Below are positions 6,094 through 14,666 of a DNA stretch of 64,000 bases, piece by piece (the stretch's first letter is position 1; each line of letters begins with the position of its first letter). Where the stretch lies: NCBI GenBank assembly GCA_034412795.1, contig DAOUMD010000047.1:62001-126000 (forward strand). The letters are read 5' to 3'. The notes beneath the pieces were generated by a model. That model was not told the origin of the DNA, did not search any database, and worked only from the letters and a program-made list of their open reading frames with translations. Made by a program: the position numbers and the translations under genes. Origin of the DNA: JAUVPY01 sp034412795. Its GTDB lineage: Bacteria > Chloroflexota > Anaerolineae > 4572-78 > NAK82.

Positions 6094-9024
6094 ATGACCG
6101 CCAATCAGCAGTCCGACGTATCCCTCATCCCTTTTGTCCAGGAGTGGCTGCAAGCCGAAGACTCTGGCCAGCGGCGTGAGTTCCTGCGCGCTCATCATTC
6201 GGACATCACCGACGAAACAGTCCAGTCCATGAAGACCGCGGTGAGCCAACGCCTTCGCCAGGACCCCCGTGATGCCCTCGACCTGGCCGAGAGCATTCTC
6301 TTCGCCGCGACCCTCTCGGAAGAGCCAATGCACCAGGCCTGGGGATTGATGGCCAAGGGTAATGTACAACGCTTTATGGCCCAATATGAAGAGGCAATCA
6401 CCACCTATGATCTGGCCCGGTCGATCTGCTTGGCGCAAGATAGCCCTATAGAAGCGGCTCGCCCACAGATGGCAAAAGTTTATGCACTGACGAACCTTGG
6501 CCATTTTGAAGAAGCGTTACAGACGGCTGAAGAGGCACGGCACGTTTTTGAACAGCATGGTGAGATAACGGCGGCAGCCGTTGTTGACAACCAGGCAGGG
6601 ATCACAGCCTACAAGCTCGGTGATTACTCAAAAGCACTAGATTTGTTCGACAGAGCCTATCAGGCACTCGACCAGGCGGAACAAACCAATCTCGCAGATA
6701 TCACCTCAATAGACCTCAATCGTTCTATCATTGAACTAGATCGTTCTATTGTTTTGCGCAATCTCGACCGATTCGACGAGGCTAAGCGCGCTGCCATTAG
6801 GGCCCACCGCATGGCCGATCAAAGAGGAATGAGTGTCAATGCAGCCCGAGCCAAGCAAAGCCTGGCAATCATCCATTATTTTCTCGGCCAGTACAACGAA
6901 GCGCTGAGACTATTCAACGAAGCACGTCAGATATTTGCCTCGTCAAAGCTGAAACGAGAGGTCCTTGTTGCCAATTTGTTCGCCACCAATTGCTACCTGG
7001 CGCTCAATCGCTATGCCGAGGCCCTGGACCTGGCACAAGAAGCAGAAGAAGAGTTCGCCCAGATTGGCATGCACTACGAAGTAGCCTGGGCAGCTTGTAG
7101 TTGCGCTCAGGCACACATGGGGCTGGGCCAAACGGAATCGGCCGCCGATGCCCTGGCCCGAGCGCGCTTGGGTTTTGCTCAGATCGAAAATCAGGTGTGG
7201 GTGGCCATGGTTGACATCCAATGGGCCATTTTGAATTTGAAAACCGGGACGTCTGAGGCAGCTATGGCGAACGCCCGCCGGGCGGTTGACGTCTTTGCCG
7301 AGACGGGGCTCGCAGTTGAAAAGGCACAGGCTGACTTGGTGGTCGCCAGAGCCCTGGTCGCTTTGCAGCGAGACGAGGAGGCACAAAGCCTGTGCCTGAA
7401 CACCCTCCGAGAGGCCAACGACCGCGACGTACCCTGGTTGGCCAATCAGGCCCGTCACCTGCTGGGTCGCCTGGCCGAAATAGCGGGGGACCAAAAGGCG
7501 GCACTGAAGCACTACGAAATCTGCGCCGTAGGTGTCGAGCGCCTGCGCAGCCAGATAGCGGTCGAGCTGCGCGGCGGCTTCCTGGCCGACAAAGGAGAGG
7601 TTTACGAAGATATCGTCAGTCTGGGACTTTCCCATGGTGAGGTGGCACGTGCCTTTAATTATGCGGAACGAGCCAAGTCGCGGGCTCTGGTTGAATTGTT
7701 GGCCCACAATCTGGACATCCGGGTAAAGGTCCGAAGCGAGAGCGACCGGGACTTGGTGTCCCACGTCGAGCGTCTGCGCCAGGAATGCCAGTGGTACTAC
7801 AACCGCCTCAATCCCTTCGGCGAGCGGGAGGGAGCCGAGAGCGGCTCTACCCAGGCCGAGCAGGACCGGCTGCGTGACGATCTACACAGCCGCGAGAAGC
7901 AACTGGCCGATATGCTGTTGCAGCTCCAGGTGCGTAACGCCGCGTACACTCAGGATGTCGACCTGTGGCAGGTCCAGGTAGAATCACCTCAGCCCTACCT
8001 GGATAGTGACACACTGCTGGTAGAGTACTTCATCGCTCGCGGTGAGGTGTTGGCCTTCAGCATCACCCGGGATGAGATACAGGTCCACCGCCGATTGGCG
8101 ACCCTCTCACAGCTCACACGTCTTTTGAGCCTGTTTCACCTCAACCTCCACCGTCTCTCCCCTGCCCTCATCGCCCGGGGAGACCCGTTGGACTCCGAGT
8201 GGGCCAACTTGCAAGGATTGCTCAGCCGTTTATATGCGGCATTGGTTCTTCCCCTGGCTGGACGACTGGCTCCCTTTGAACGCTTAATTGTCGTGCCTCA
8301 CGGCCCGCTGCACTACCTGCCCTTCCATGCCCTCTACGATGGCCAAGGTTACTTGCTGGAGCGATGTGAAATCTCTTATCTCCCTAATAGCAGCCTGTTG
8401 CGTCTCCAACGTGATCTTGGTACCAATAGGCGCGATGCCCTCGGCGCATTGGTTGTTGGCTGCTCGTTCAACGGAGCGCTGCCTCACACACTATCTGAAG
8501 CCCGGCAGGTGACCAAACGGCTGCAAGGGACGAGCCTGCTGGAGGGCGAGGCTACCCGCACCAACCTGGAGGCCCAAGCTGGGACTGCACGAGTCATTCA
8601 CCTGGCGACCCACGGCGAATTTCGGCCTGAAGCTCCCCTATTCTCGACTCTCTACCTGGCCGACGGGTCGTTGACTGCTACAGATGTCTTTAACTTGGAA
8701 CTCAATGCTTCGCTGGTGACCCTGAGCGCCTGCCAATCAGGAACCAGCGCTGTGAGGGGCGGCGATGAATTGGTGGGCTTCAGTCGCGCCTTTCTGTACG
8801 CCGGGGCCGCCAGCTTGGTGATGAGCTTGTGGCGGGTGGAAGACCAGGCCACCGCTCAAATGATGGATCGTTTCTACCAAGGCCTGCTTGACGGTCAACG
8901 CAAGCCAGCCGCCTTACGTCAGGCCCAACTGGCTTTGCTGCAAGGAGATGAGGGTTATCGTTGCCGCCATCCCTTCTTCTGGGCGCCCTTTTTCCTGGTC
9001 GGCGAGCGTGGCCAGGTGATATGA
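6094..9024 (+). CDS. TPR-CHAT cysteine protease
   Basis: About 976 residues from the ATG at 6094 (MTANQQSDV); the frame is open from a GTG at 5998 and neither start has a clear ribosome-binding site. Roughly residues 80-470 are tandem tetratricopeptide-type helical repeats (repeated A..Y...G.Y..AL.L...A). A coiled linker follows, and the last ~300 residues are a CHAT caspase-like domain. The catalytic His is in HLATHGEF (H840) and the Cys in LVTLSACQSG (C880), followed by the usual GGDELVGFSRAFLYAGA and C-terminal FFWAPF. It should be a cytosolic, signal-activated endopeptidase with TPRs as sensor or substrate adaptor. It lies between the zinc-finger gene and a subtilase 42 nt downstream. Confidence 0.9.
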   Translation: MTANQQSDVSLIPFVQEWLQAEDSGQRREFLRAHHSDITDETVQSMKTAVSQRLRQDPRDALDLAESILFAATLSEEPMHQAWGLMAKGNVQRFMAQYEEAITTYDLARSICLAQDSPIEAARPQMAKVYALTNLGHFEEALQTAEEARHVFEQHGEITAAAVVDNQAGITAYKLGDYSKALDLFDRAYQALDQAEQTNLADITSIDLNRSIIELDRSIVLRNLDRFDEAKRAAIRAHRMADQRGMSVNAARAKQSLAIIHYFLGQYNEALRLFNEARQIFASSKLKREVLVANLFATNCYLALNRYAEALDLAQEAEEEFAQIGMHYEVAWAACSCAQAHMGLGQTESAADALARARLGFAQIENQVWVAMVDIQWAILNLKTGTSEAAMANARRAVDVFAETGLAVEKAQADLVVARALVALQRDEEAQSLCLNTLREANDRDVPWLANQARHLLGRLAEIAGDQKAALKHYEICAVGVERLRSQIAVELRGGFLADKGEVYEDIVSLGLSHGEVARAFNYAERAKSRALVELLAHNLDIRVKVRSESDRDLVSHVERLRQECQWYYNRLNPFGEREGAESGSTQAEQDRLRDDLHSREKQLADMLLQLQVRNAAYTQDVDLWQVQVESPQPYLDSDTLLVEYFIARGEVLAFSITRDEIQVHRRLATLSQLTRLLSLFHLNLHRLSPALIARGDPLDSEWANLQGLLSRLYAALVLPLAGRLAPFERLIVVPHGPLHYLPFHALYDGQGYLLERCEISYLPNSSLLRLQRDLGTNRRDALGALVVGCSFNGALPHTLSEARQVTKRLQGTSLLEGEATRTNLEAQAGTARVIHLATHGEFRPEAPLFSTLYLADGSLTATDVFNLELNASLVTLSACQSGTSAVRGGDELVGFSRAFLYAGAASLVMSLWRVEDQATAQMMDRFYQGLLDGQRKPAALRQAQLALLQGDEGYRCRHPFFWAPFFLVGERGQVI

Positions 9025-9066
9025 TCACAATAGTATAAGTAGATATATCAAACGAGGAGGAATATC

Positions 9067-10611
9067 ATGCGCATGCGAAGACGATACCACCGACTCCGAC
9101 AAGCGTCCCGTCGCGTCCCAACCTGCCACGAGCAGCATATCTCTGTGGTAGGCCCACCGAATGCGAATCAGAAGTTGAATGAGCTGATCAAGGAAAAGCC
9201 TGATCTTCTCATCGAAGCTGGCGTTACCGGGTTGCGCCCCGAGCCGACCGAGGTGACACCCCCAATTCACACCTCTGTGAATGGGAAATGGCGTCCACAG
9301 GTTGCTCACAGCAATGCAATAACCAGTCTGTCGATACAGGCTTACGCATACGAGCTACAATCCGATGTCACTCCCTCCGTTGTAAGCACAGCATTAAGAC
9401 ATTTTCTGCAGGCAAACGAAGCAAAGCTCTTCAAAGAAATCACTGTCTGCGTTGATCCAGTGTTGGACAGCCCCTTCGATGCAGGAGACGCCCCATTTGA
9501 CGCGGGGGACGCCCCGTTCGATGCGGGGGACGCGCCGTTTGACGCAGGAGATGCCCCGTTCGATGCGGGGGACGCGCCGTTCGATGCAGGAGATGCGCCC
9601 TTTGATGCAGGAGATGCCCCTCTGGCCGTTGACTCTTCCATCATTGACAACACAGCCGCAGGACAACCAGCAATGGAACGAATCGGCTTCAACTGGTTGC
9701 GACAGGCACGCCCAGACCTGACCGGCACGGATGTCACTGTGCTAGTCCTCGATACTCTGCCAGTACAAGGCGAGATTGACGTGGCCCACGAGCACGTGGA
9801 CTTCTGGGTGGATTGGGTGGGGGATGGTCCCCCCCCTGCCGGGTCGTCTGGCGATCCGACACCCCCCCTCATCCCGGCGGCCGAGATTCACAGATACCAT
9901 GGTGTTTTGGTCGCCAGCCTGGTGCGGTACCTGGCACCAGGCAGCACGGTCGTAGTCGCCCGCGTGCTGGACGACCAGGGCAAGGGCTGGTCCACGACCC
10001 TCATCCAGGCCATCCTCTGGGCGCTCAGCCACCGCAAGAACAAAACCATGATCAACGGCCGGCGCTTGATCCACGACAAACTCATCCTCAATATGAGCAT
10101 GGGCCTGCCTCGCACCCAGGCCGAGGAGGCAGAGGCGATCTGTCTGCTGCGCACGCTGGATGTGGCAGCCCGGGCGGCTACGCTGGCTGTGTCCGCTGTT
10201 GGCAACGACTCTCAGCTCAAACCCGAGAACCCGGTGGAGCCGGCCGCCTATGGCTTTTTCGGCGACACCCGAGCCACCGCAGCACAGGTCATCCCTGTAG
10301 CTGGTACCAACGGCCTTACCGAGTACGCCTTCTTCTCCAATGAAGGACACATCGCCGCGCCTTCTCGCCACATCATCGGCGACACCGGTTCGGACAGCAA
10401 GATCAAACAAAAGTACGGCTTCTCCACGGTGCGCTGGTCGGGCACGTCCTTTGCGACGCCGCAGATAAGCGGGTTGGCGGCCCTTTTGTGGAGTTCGGGA
10501 CGCATCCCCTACTACGGGATCAAGCAACATATCTGGCGGACGGCTCGTCTCCCCCGGCGCTGGAACGGTGTGCGGGAAATCGATTACGTGCGCGCTTTTC
10601 GTGCTATCTGA
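9067..10611 (+). CDS. Subtilisin-like (S8) serine protease, leaderless, with PFDAGDA repeats
   Basis: A 514-residue protein with a strong GAGGAGG ribosome-binding site. Catalytic triad: D229 (VLVLDTLP), H278 (RYHGVLVASLV) and S461 (GTSFATPQISG), with oxyanion N380 (AVGNDS). The N-terminus is basic and lacks a signal peptide, so the enzyme is probably intracellular, unusual for subtilases. Residues ~136-184 are seven perfect PFDAGDA heptads, an acidic flexible linker before the catalytic domain; residues 1-130 may be an adaptor or pro-region. It directly follows TPR-CHAT with the same orientation, suggesting a two-protease pathway. Peptide substrates may include the zinc-finger protein or the micropeptides downstream; this is inference. 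Confidence 0.9.
   Translation: MRMRRRYHRLRQASRRVPTCHEQHISVVGPPNANQKLNELIKEKPDLLIEAGVTGLRPEPTEVTPPIHTSVNGKWRPQVAHSNAITSLSIQAYAYELQSDVTPSVVSTALRHFLQANEAKLFKEITVCVDPVLDSPFDAGDAPFDAGDAPFDAGDAPFDAGDAPFDAGDAPFDAGDAPFDAGDAPLAVDSSIIDNTAAGQPAMERIGFNWLRQARPDLTGTDVTVLVLDTLPVQGEIDVAHEHVDFWVDWVGDGPPPAGSSGDPTPPLIPAAEIHRYHGVLVASLVRYLAPGSTVVVARVLDDQGKGWSTTLIQAILWALSHRKNKTMINGRRLIHDKLILNMSMGLPRTQAEEAEAICLLRTLDVAARAATLAVSAVGNDSQLKPENPVEPAAYGFFGDTRATAAQVIPVAGTNGLTEYAFFSNEGHIAAPSRHIIGDTGSDSKIKQKYGFSTVRWSGTSFATPQISGLAALLWSSGRIPYYGIKQHIWRTARLPRRWNGVREIDYVRAFRAI
9472..9618 (+). repeat. Seven 21-bp in-frame tandem repeats
   Basis: Seven consecutive 21-nt units encode PFDAGDA. Synonymous differences (GGA/GGG, GAC/GAT, TTC/TTT) vary between units while the amino acids are invariant, showing selection on the peptide repeat rather than very recent slippage only. 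Confidence 0.9.
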
Positions 10612-10624
10612 GCAGACGTCGGTA

Positions 10625-10704
10625 GACGCGACTTCCCTGGCTTGGAGGGCAGGACGGGCCAATCGCGTCTGGCAGCACCAGTGCCACGATCAGGAAGTCG
10701 CGTC
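10625..10704. repeat. Inverted repeat downstream of the subtilase
   Basis: GACGCGACTTCC at 10625-10636 pairs exactly with GGAAGTCGCGTC at 10693-10704. The segment lies just past the subtilase stop and could act as a processing or termination structure. No T-tract follows. Confidence 0.45.
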
Positions 10705-10742
10705 CATCTTGATTGATATTTGCCACCAGGGTTAAGAACCTA

Positions 10743-10771
10743 TTGACATTGCAATCGCTGTAGGTTATGTG
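10743..10771 (+). promoter_or_regulatory. Possible promoter of the micropeptide array
   Basis: TTGACA at 10743-10748 and TATGTG at 10766-10771 with 17-nt spacing, about 55 nt before the first micropeptide ATG. The -35 is perfect and the -10 weak. Confidence 0.4.
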
Positions 10772-10826
10772 TAGAAAGCAAAGGATGGAGTGGTCACCCA
10801 CGCGAAATTTGAAAGGAGGGAAACTT

Positions 10827-10955
10827 ATGCAACTGCGTCACATTGCGTCTGCGTTGTCGGAGCATCGTCGGGAGATTCGTTTTGCGTTGATCGTGCTGGC
10901 CCTGATCGCCACGGCGGTAGGCATCGGCCTGCCATTCGAAGGTAGCGATGCATAA
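10827..10955 (+). CDS. Membrane micropeptide, tandem copy 1
   Basis: A 42-residue ORF with GGAGGG upstream of the ATG. Layout: basic N-terminus MQLRHIASALSEHRREIR, a single hydrophobic helix FALIVLALIATAVGIG, and a short acidic tail LPFEGSDA. The positive-inside rule predicts the N-terminus in the cytoplasm and the tail outside. The two following ORFs are near-identical copies at 142-143 nt intervals, each with its own ribosome-binding site. I know of no named family; it could be a signalling peptide precursor, toxin-like peptide or small regulator of the nearby proteases or DUF5317 protein. Confidence 0.65.
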   Translation: MQLRHIASALSEHRREIRFALIVLALIATAVGIGLPFEGSDA

Positions 10956-10969
10956 GTAGGAGGTAAACC

Positions 10970-11098
10970 ATGCAACTGCGTCGATTCGCGTCTGTGTTGT
11001 CGGAGCGTCGTCAGGAGGTCCGCTTAGCACTGATCGTGCTGGCCCTGATCGCCACGGCGATAGGCGTCGGCCTGCCATTCGAAGGTAGCGATGCATAA
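10970..11098 (+). CDS. Membrane micropeptide, tandem copy 2
   Basis: A 42-residue paralogue of the preceding ORF, preceded by TAGGAGG. Differences lie in the basic part (MQLRRFASVLSERRQEVR) and are mostly conservative (Ile/Val), while the hydrophobic helix and the tail GLPFEGSDA are kept. The retained frame, RBS and tail show that the peptide is under selection. Confidence 0.65.
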   Translation: MQLRRFASVLSERRQEVRLALIVLALIATAIGVGLPFEGSDA

Positions 11099-11111
11099 TA
11101 GGAGGCAAACT

Positions 11112-11240
11112 ATGCAACTGTGTCGATTCGCGTCTGTATTGTCGGAGCGTCGTCGGGAGATTCGTTTTGCGTTGATCGTGCTGGCCCTGATCGCCACGGC
11201 GATAGGCGTCGGCCTGCCTTTCGAAGGTAGCGATGCATAG
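11112..11240 (+). CDS. Membrane micropeptide, tandem copy 3
   Basis: Third 42-residue copy, with TAGGAGGC upstream. It has C4 in place of Arg (MQLCRFASVLSERR) and otherwise combines features of copies 1 and 2. It ends GLPFEGSDA and a TAG stop. It is followed at the same 142-nt spacing by a diverged fourth start. Confidence 0.65.
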   Translation: MQLCRFASVLSERRREIRFALIVLALIATAIGVGLPFEGSDA

Positions 11241-11253
11241 TAGGAGGTGAACC

Positions 11254-11316
11254 ATGCAACCGCTTGACGCGGGGATGCATAGTATTCACCAGCCGTGTTC
11301 TTTCTCCCCTTCGTAG
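11254..11316 (+). pseudogene. Truncated fourth micropeptide copy / leader ORF of DUF5317 gene
   Basis: The repeat unit recurs once more: TAGGAGGTGAACC and ATGCAAC are kept at the expected 142-nt spacing, but the sequence then diverges to a 20-residue ORF (MQPLDAGMHSIHQPCSFSPS). It overlaps the GTG start of the DUF5317 gene at 11295, so the conserved ribosome-binding site may now drive that gene by coupling. Probably a deletion derivative of the array. Confidence 0.45.
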
Positions 11317-11825
11317 CCATCGGCTTCCTCGTAGGTTGGCTAGGGGGCGGCCATCCGCGCCACCTGGCCAACCTGCCGCTGCGGCTGACTTGGGCTCTAC
11401 TGCTGGGGTTGCTGTTGCGCGTGGCGAGCACCCTACCCTGGCTGCCGGGTGACGTCGCCCGCAGCCTGCTGGTGGTTGCGCTCGCGGCCCTGGCCGTGGC
11501 TACGCTGGAGAACCGGCACCTGATTGGCATGTGGTTTATGGCCGCCGGCGCGCTCTGCCACCTGAGCGTGGTGGTGGCCAACGGCGGCTTTATGCCCGTA
11601 TGGTGGGTGGCCAATCCATCCGGGCATTTGTATATACCCGCGTACGCGGCGCGCCTGGCCTGGCTGGGTGATGCCATCCCGGCTGGAAGATACAAGTTCA
11701 GTTTCGGGGATTTGCTGCTGGGCATGGGCCTGGTGACGCTCATCGTCCTGGGAATGCAGGGCAATGAGGATGGGGAGAAGGAACAGGAAAGCAAGTCAGA
11801 GTCGCATCCCAACTTGGAAGATTAG
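11295..11825 (+). CDS. DUF5317 family membrane protein
   Basis: A 176-residue hydrophobic protein with about five membrane segments. The layout (FFLPFVAIGFLVGWLGGG at the start, a central ANGGFMPV motif, then a paired helix GDLLLGMGLVTLIVLGM) matches DUF5317 proteins, which are common in Chloroflexota, Firmicutes and Actinobacteria and have no established function. The tail (155-176) is charged and cytosolic. The start is a GTG without its own ribosome-binding site; translation is likely coupled to the short ORF at 11254. It closes the sigma-CHAT-subtilase-micropeptide series and may be the membrane partner of the micropeptides. Confidence 0.75.
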   Translation: MFFLPFVAIGFLVGWLGGGHPRHLANLPLRLTWALLLGLLLRVASTLPWLPGDVARSLLVVALAALAVATLENRHLIGMWFMAAGALCHLSVVVANGGFMPVWWVANPSGHLYIPAYAARLAWLGDAIPAGRYKFSFGDLLLGMGLVTLIVLGMQGNEDGEKEQESKSESHPNLED

Positions 11826-11903
11826 AGTGTTGGAGTCAATAGGCAAAGGATCGAGGAGGGGCATTCCCAGATGCTCCCTCCTCAATCTTTCGCCGACTAC
11901 CTT

Positions 11904-12875
11904 TCACTGATCCTGTATTGGCTGGGCCTGCAATCGCTGCATCAAGATGCCTACACTGACGCGGGCCGTACCGGCCAGTTGAAAATCATCCTGTGCCTCG
12001 GCCAGGTCAATCGCCTGCTCGTAGGCGAACATAGCTTCCAGGTAATCCTCCATGTATTCGTATGCGCGCCCCAAAAGCATATACCCGGATGCCGACTCGG
12101 GGTTCAGTTTAACCGCTTCCTGGGCATCGGCCACAGCGGCCTCAGGTTGGTCCAAAAGCAGATACGCCTGCGCACGCGCCAGCAAAAAATCCTCCCGGTT
12201 GTCAAAGGCTGCTTCGGCGGCAGCAAACGTCTCCCCGGATGCCACGTCTTGCCCCAGATCTTGCTGAAGGACTCCTTTGAAAACAGCCAGATAGGGGTCA
12301 CCTGGCGCGACGACCAGTGCCTGCTCAACTTCGCTCAGAGCACCCGCTATGTCTCCTTCAATAGCCAGGTCCTCAGCATTATGCTGGTGTTCCAAACGCT
12401 CTCGCGTGGCTGGGTCGGGGGCCAGAAATCGCTGGTAGAGGACGAACAGCACCAGCAAAACGAGCGCCACTCCTGCCCCCACTCGCAACAGGTGGCGTAT
12501 CTGGTCCCGCCTTTTGTTAGCCACCAACTGATCGGCAAACCACCACCAGCTCTCCGGATCAGGCTGGCGTGTACGGCGGGCATCTTCCAGTACTCTAGCC
12601 CCGCCTATCTCGCGCAGGAACACCTTCGCCTTGCGGTTAAATCGGGCAGAGACGGTATCCAGTCGGGCATTCTCCGCCCGCATGCTCTGCCCCTCGGCCT
12701 GAAACGCAGCCAGGCTGGTGCTGATCGAGTCGAACAGATCTGGAATCACCAACGCTTCCTTACCCAAGCCATATTCCAGCCGGCCGATCATGGCTTCAAG
12801 CTCATCGATCTGGTCCCGCAACTCATCGGCACGGGTCAGGGGTTTGCCTTCAACATAATAGGGTGATTTGGCCAT
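11904..12875 (-). CDS. Single-span membrane protein with TPR domain
   Basis: A 323-residue protein. Residues 1-125 are charged and partly coiled coil (LRDQIDELEAMIGRLEYGLG...), then comes a membrane helix at about 129-147 (LLRVGAGVALVLLVLFVLY), followed by tetratricopeptide repeats (about 165-310; e.g. YLAVFKGVLQQDLGQ, ASGYMLLGRAYEYMEDYLEAMFAYEQAIDL). The TPRs probably sit outside the membrane as a protein-interaction scaffold. It lies 17 nt downstream of the M32 carboxypeptidase stop on the same strand, so the two are probably co-transcribed. Confidence 0.75.
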   Translation of the reverse strand: MAKSPYYVEGKPLTRADELRDQIDELEAMIGRLEYGLGKEALVIPDLFDSISTSLAAFQAEGQSMRAENARLDTVSARFNRKAKVFLREIGGARVLEDARRTRQPDPESWWWFADQLVANKRRDQIRHLLRVGAGVALVLLVLFVLYQRFLAPDPATRERLEHQHNAEDLAIEGDIAGALSEVEQALVVAPGDPYLAVFKGVLQQDLGQDVASGETFAAAEAAFDNREDFLLARAQAYLLLDQPEAAVADAQEAVKLNPESASGYMLLGRAYEYMEDYLEAMFAYEQAIDLAEAQDDFQLAGTARVSVGILMQRLQAQPIQDQ

Positions 12876-12892
12876 ACGTGTTGTCAGCCAGA

Positions 12893-14398
12893 CTATAAAC
12901 CGTAAATGTCGGAGAATTTGCTTTTGATGTACGCGATGTAGTTGGTCGCCGTCAGGTCAGTTCCGGTGGCACGCTTCACCAACTCCGCCGGTGTGTATTT
13001 GCGTCCATACTGGTAAACATTTTCGCGCAACCAGTTCAGCAACTCATCGAATTTGCCAGCCGCGATCTGGTCAGCTAGCGAAGGGATGTCGGCCCTGACT
13101 TTGTCGAAGATCTGTACCGAGATCAGGTTTCCGAGCGAATAGGTGGGGAAGTATCCCAACATACCACCAGACCAATGGACGTCTTGCAGCACGCCTTGAG
13201 CGTCGTCGGGCGGGAGGGTACCCAGGTACGTCTCCATCTTGGCGTTCCACGCTTCGGGTAAGTCGGCAATTTTGACTTTACCCTCCAGCATGTCGTTTTC
13301 AAGCTCAAACCTGAGCATGATGTGCAAGTTGTATGTTACCTCGTCGGCCTCGACACGGATGAACGATGGCTCCACGCGATTGATGGCGCGATAGAAACCC
13401 TTAACATCCACATTTGCCAGTTGGTCAGGGAAAACATCCCGCAAGCGAGGGAAATAGTGAGACCAGAACTCTCTGCTGCGCCCCACCAGGTTTTCCCACA
13501 ACCGGGATTGTGATTCGTGGATACCCAGGGAAGTCCCATCGTCCAATGAGCTCCGTTCCAGATTGAGGCTGACACCCTGCTCATAGAGGCCGTGTCCACA
13601 CTCGTGAAGGGTGCCAAACAGGGCGGTGGGCAGGTAATTCGGATCTATTCGCGTAGTCAGGCGAACATCGCTGATGGAGAAGGCAGTCGTGAAAGGATGA
13701 ACCGACTTGTCCTGCCGGCCGCGAGTGAAGTCAAAGCCAAAGTCCTTGATGATCTCCACGCCGAAGTCCCACTGCTTTTGCTCGTCGTAAGCCAGGTGAA
13801 GCACCGAATCGTCCACGGCGTCGATGTGTTCGGAGATGGCCTTTACCAACGGGAGCGATTCCGCCTTCAGGTCATCGAAGATGGCAGTCACCTGAGCCGT
13901 CTTCATTTCGGGTTCAAATTGGTCAAGCAAGGGGTCATACATACGATCTTCGTAGCCCAGCACCTCAGCCAGCCGCACGTTGAGATCCAGGATTTTTTCC
14001 AGGTGAGGCTGAAACATCGAGAAGTCTGCCTGCTCCCGGGCCTTGGCCCAGGCCTCGAAAGCCAGCGCCGACACGCGAGCGAATTCGGCCACCAATTCGC
14101 CGGGGACTTTGCGCGCCTTCTCGTAGTCGCGAGCAACAACCCGTACTATACTGGCCTCGTCGGAATCGTAATCCCAGCCAGTGCCGTCCGCACTGAGATC
14201 TTCGATCAGCTCTCCAATCTCGTCGGCGATAAACCAATTGTGGGCTGTTTTTTGCAGCGTAGCCAGTTGCTCAGCGCGTGCGGCTGCGCCACCCGGCGGC
14301 ATATAGGTTTGCTGGTCCCAACCCAGCAAGGCCGCCGCCCTGTTCAAATCCTGAATCTCGCCCAGACGCATCTTCAAAGCTTGTAGTTGGTCTTCCAT
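12893..14398 (-). CDS. M32 family metallocarboxypeptidase (Taq type)
   Basis: A 501-residue zinc carboxypeptidase of normal family length. The metal-binding motif HECGH is at about residues 265-269 and the downstream IHESQSRLWEN supplies the third ligand region. GNLISVQIFDK and the C-terminal tail (LVKRATGTDLTATNYIAYIKSKF) are also typical. It removes C-terminal residues from peptides in the cytoplasm; there is no signal peptide. It starts at the ATG at 14398 and is followed by the membrane TPR gene. Confidence 0.93.
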   Translation of the reverse strand: MEDQLQALKMRLGEIQDLNRAAALLGWDQQTYMPPGGAAARAEQLATLQKTAHNWFIADEIGELIEDLSADGTGWDYDSDEASIVRVVARDYEKARKVPGELVAEFARVSALAFEAWAKAREQADFSMFQPHLEKILDLNVRLAEVLGYEDRMYDPLLDQFEPEMKTAQVTAIFDDLKAESLPLVKAISEHIDAVDDSVLHLAYDEQKQWDFGVEIIKDFGFDFTRGRQDKSVHPFTTAFSISDVRLTTRIDPNYLPTALFGTLHECGHGLYEQGVSLNLERSSLDDGTSLGIHESQSRLWENLVGRSREFWSHYFPRLRDVFPDQLANVDVKGFYRAINRVEPSFIRVEADEVTYNLHIMLRFELENDMLEGKVKIADLPEAWNAKMETYLGTLPPDDAQGVLQDVHWSGGMLGYFPTYSLGNLISVQIFDKVRADIPSLADQIAAGKFDELLNWLRENVYQYGRKYTPAELVKRATGTDLTATNYIAYIKSKFSDIYGL

Positions 14399-14635
14399 AA
14401 TGATCTCCAGTTTCTGATTAGACTAACGAATTACCGGTGCCTGTTCCCCTCTCTCGCAGCAAGGCTTTTCCCAAGCAATACCCGGCATTGCCCAATGCCC
14501 GAACATTTTCCTGGCATTGCCCAAAACCAGGAAAGGCAGCCACAGGCCAATAGTGCTGCAAACGGACAAAAGGTCAAGAGTCGACGGCTTGCCGATTAGT
14601 ACGACTGGCAATTATACACCAGCGAGGCAGAAAAG

Positions 14636-14666
14636 AAAAAGGCCGAACATTTTGTTCGGCCTTTTG
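14636..14666. terminator. Bidirectional rho-independent terminator between divergent genes
   Basis: GGCCGAACA / TGTTCGGCC (14641-14649, 14653-14661) with a 3-nt loop, flanked by an A-run on the left and TTTTGCTTTT on the right. It lies between two divergently transcribed genes, where no mRNA end is expected, which hints at a short unannotated transcript from either side. Confidence 0.7.

Noticed and set aside
9472..9618. CRISPR-like tandem repeat
   Set aside because: Units are contiguous without spacers and in frame within the subtilase.
10827..11316. CRISPR or rRNA-type tandem repeat
   Set aside because: The 142-nt units are full ORFs with ribosome-binding sites; no spacer variation.
11871..14386. 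Long open frames antisense to the TPR protein and M32 carboxypeptidase (331 and 264 residues)
   Set aside because: They lie entirely opposite well-recognised proteins, have no family resemblance and no ribosome-binding site; the frames are open because of codon composition.
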